A DNA stretch of 7,175 nucleotides from Fusobacteriota bacterium. GTDB taxonomy: Bacteria; Fusobacteriota; Fusobacteriia; Bac17; JAEWOZ01. How positions within the stretch are numbered: position 1 is the stretch's first letter; each line of letters starts with the position of its first letter. The stretch spans positions 1-7,175 of the forward strand of contig JAEWOZ010000015.1 in NCBI GenBank assembly GCA_023399505.1, written 5' to 3'. Position numbers and translations under genes: made by a program. Below, piece after piece: positions 5,740 through 7,175 of this stretch. Below the pieces are notes generated by a model that worked only from the letters and a program-made list of their open reading frames with translations, searched no databases and had not been told where the DNA came from.

Positions 5740-7175
5740 ATGAAGAAATTTTTCAGTATGTTTTTATTTTTTATTAATTTTTTAAATGCTTTTGGAGAGG
5801 TAATAGAATATAAAGGTAAAAAATTAAATATTTCAAAGAAGATATTAATATTAGAGGATCAAACCAAGTCGATTAGAGAAGAAGATATAGTTAAAGGTTT
5901 ACACGACGGGGAGTTTAAACTAAATAAAGATAACTTACTTTACTTAGGAAATAACAATTCGACTTATTATATTAAATTTCAAGTTAAAAATTTTTCTGAT
6001 AAAAATCGTCTTAGTCTATATGGATGGTTCAGCCCTTTAATTTTAAAGAGAACTGAAATATCTCTTATTACTTTTGACAATATAGTAAATAAAAACAAAT
6101 TTACTACTCAAATTAATGACCAAGACAGGCAGGGACTTTTAAATTATGGTCATGCCTCATTTTTTGTTAAAAATAACGAAACTAAGACTATATACATAAA
6201 AACTAATTCTACTATTACTACACCCTTGATATTAACTACTTTAGAAGATATCATTAAAGAAGAAAATCTTTATTTATCTTTAACTCATGTATTTAATGGA
6301 TTAAGTTTATTAATACTTTTAATAATTTTTGTCTCTTACTTTAGATTAAGAAAGAATTACTTATTATATTATGTATTATTATTCCTTTTTACCTATTTAA
6401 AATCAGGTTTATTTCTTAGATTTGCTGGAAACTATCTAAATTCTAATACATATACTCTATATTCTATAATGGTAGTATTTTATATATTTTTTCTAGTAAA
6501 TTTTGTTATAGATATACTTAACTTAAATAAGGGGATAAAAAATATCAAAATAAAAAATTATTTAAATTTTATAAAGTATATTACTATAGGAATGGGTTGT
6601 CTGTATTTAGCAAATATACTTAATTTTAGTGAGTTTGTTAAATTAAGAGGATACATTTATTTAACTGCCTTTACATTAATATTATATGCTGCTATAAAAA
6701 GATACAAAGATGGATGGTTATACAAAGCTTTCTTCTTTAGCTGGATTCCTCAATGGATTCTATATATTTATATTTCTTCAGCGGGGCAATTTAAATTATA
6801 TACTTCATTTTCTGATGTAAGAGCATTAGAATATTTAGAAGTGTTTGCTAATCTTTTTTTGATAGCAGCAATACTTGTATATGATGCAAAAGAGCTCTGG
6901 AGAGGCAGAAATACAGTAGAAGATCAGGAAGAGTTCATAAAGATAATAAACGGTGCTGATAACCTCATGCATGGGCTTTTAACCTTAATACACTCTTACA
7001 AAAAAGATATTAACTTTGATAGGGTTATGTTCTTTAGAGGTAAAGTTGATAGAGAAGGTGAGGATGTTCTTTACTACGACTTCTCTGTACCTCTTAGTCT
7101 TAATGAGAGAGATGAAGAAAAGAAATATTTTGATCTAGCTAAAATTCTTCACAAAGATAAATATGATGAGTATTA
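5740..7175 (+). CDS. 7TMR-DISM type sensory receptor with DISMED2 domain (3' end outside window)
   Basis: The ATG at 5740 follows TAGGAG by eight bases; 478 codons are open to the window end. Residues 1-18 are a signal peptide (MKKFFSMFLFFINFLNAFG). Residues about 34-168 match the 7TMR-DISM extracellular domain 2 pattern: ILEDQTKSI, YLGNNNSTYYIKFQVKNFSD, then the strand-rich ending LNYGHASFF...TKTIYIKT...PLIL. Seven hydrophobic helices follow at about 186-201, 207-227, 238-261, 277-294, 304-319, 327-347 and 364-382. The cytoplasmic part begins around 384 with a charged linker (ELWRGRNTVEDQEEF) and a start of an output domain I cannot identify. Family members usually carry a kinase, cyclase, phosphatase or GGDEF output. 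It should sense an extracellular ligand and signal inward. The preceding micro-peptide is a candidate ligand or a translational leader. Codon use and GC seem to shift upward after about 6880, toward the cytoplasmic part. Confidence 0.85.
   Translation, partial: MKKFFSMFLFFINFLNAFGEVIEYKGKKLNISKKILILEDQTKSIREEDIVKGLHDGEFKLNKDNLLYLGNNNSTYYIKFQVKNFSDKNRLSLYGWFSPLILKRTEISLITFDNIVNKNKFTTQINDQDRQGLLNYGHASFFVKNNETKTIYIKTNSTITTPLILTTLEDIIKEENLYLSLTHVFNGLSLLILLIIFVSYFRLRKNYLLYYVLLFLFTYLKSGLFLRFAGNYLNSNTYTLYSIMVVFYIFFLVNFVIDILNLNKGIKNIKIKNYLNFIKYITIGMGCLYLANILNFSEFVKLRGYIYLTAFTLILYAAIKRYKDGWLYKAFFFSWIPQWILYIYISSAGQFKLYTSFSDVRALEYLEVFANLFLIAAILVYDAKELWRGRNTVEDQEEFIKIINGADNLMHGLLTLIHSYKKDINFDRVMFFRGKVDREGEDVLYYDFSVPLSLNERDEEKKYFDLAKILHKDKYDEY

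Overview
The window is very AT-rich. It carries a MutL–Obg pair, leucine codons that are mostly TTA/CTT, and strong AGGAG-type ribosome binding sites. The Obg and MutL sequences, short-signal ankyrin lipoproteins and a 7TM receptor together fit a low-GC anaerobic bacterium. My best guess is Fusobacteriota (Leptotrichia/Sneathia/Streptobacillus/Fusobacterium-like), with Brachyspira as the main alternative. This is an inference from sequence character, not a database result.

Layout. 1-1790 (+) is housekeeping: the C-terminal domain of the mismatch-repair protein MutL (its 5' part lies outside the window), then the ribosome-associated GTPase Obg, two bases downstream and translationally coupled. 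A strong, probably bidirectional, terminator at 1825-1854 closes this block. 1855-2470 (-) is an eroding accessory segment. It holds a short, probably truncated ankyrin-repeat lipoprotein gene and, downstream of it, the C-terminal remnant of an unrecognised protein interrupted at an 8-base homopolymer. 2471-2757 is a divergent intergenic region with a good promoter and a dyad. 2758-5250 (+) is an 830-residue lipoprotein made of about 20 ankyrin repeats, paralogous to the short one and containing a clean internal 71-codon duplication.

5251-7175 (+) is the most interesting part. After a hairpin and a set of TTTACA direct repeats comes an extended -10 promoter and a leader of about 140 bases with a strong stem-loop. 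A 20-residue hydrophobic micro-peptide follows, MEKVLALVLNLLDFGCPGGG, with an excellent ribosome binding site. A 7TMR-DISM type receptor (signal peptide, extracellular DISMED2 domain, seven membrane helices) begins 48 bases later and is cut by the window end. The region between them can fold so that the receptor's ribosome binding site is paired, and translating the peptide should open that fold. I propose a peptide–receptor signalling cassette as a hypothesis. The alternative is that the micro-ORF is only a cis-acting leader for the receptor.

No tRNA, rRNA, CRISPR array or intact insertion sequence was seen.
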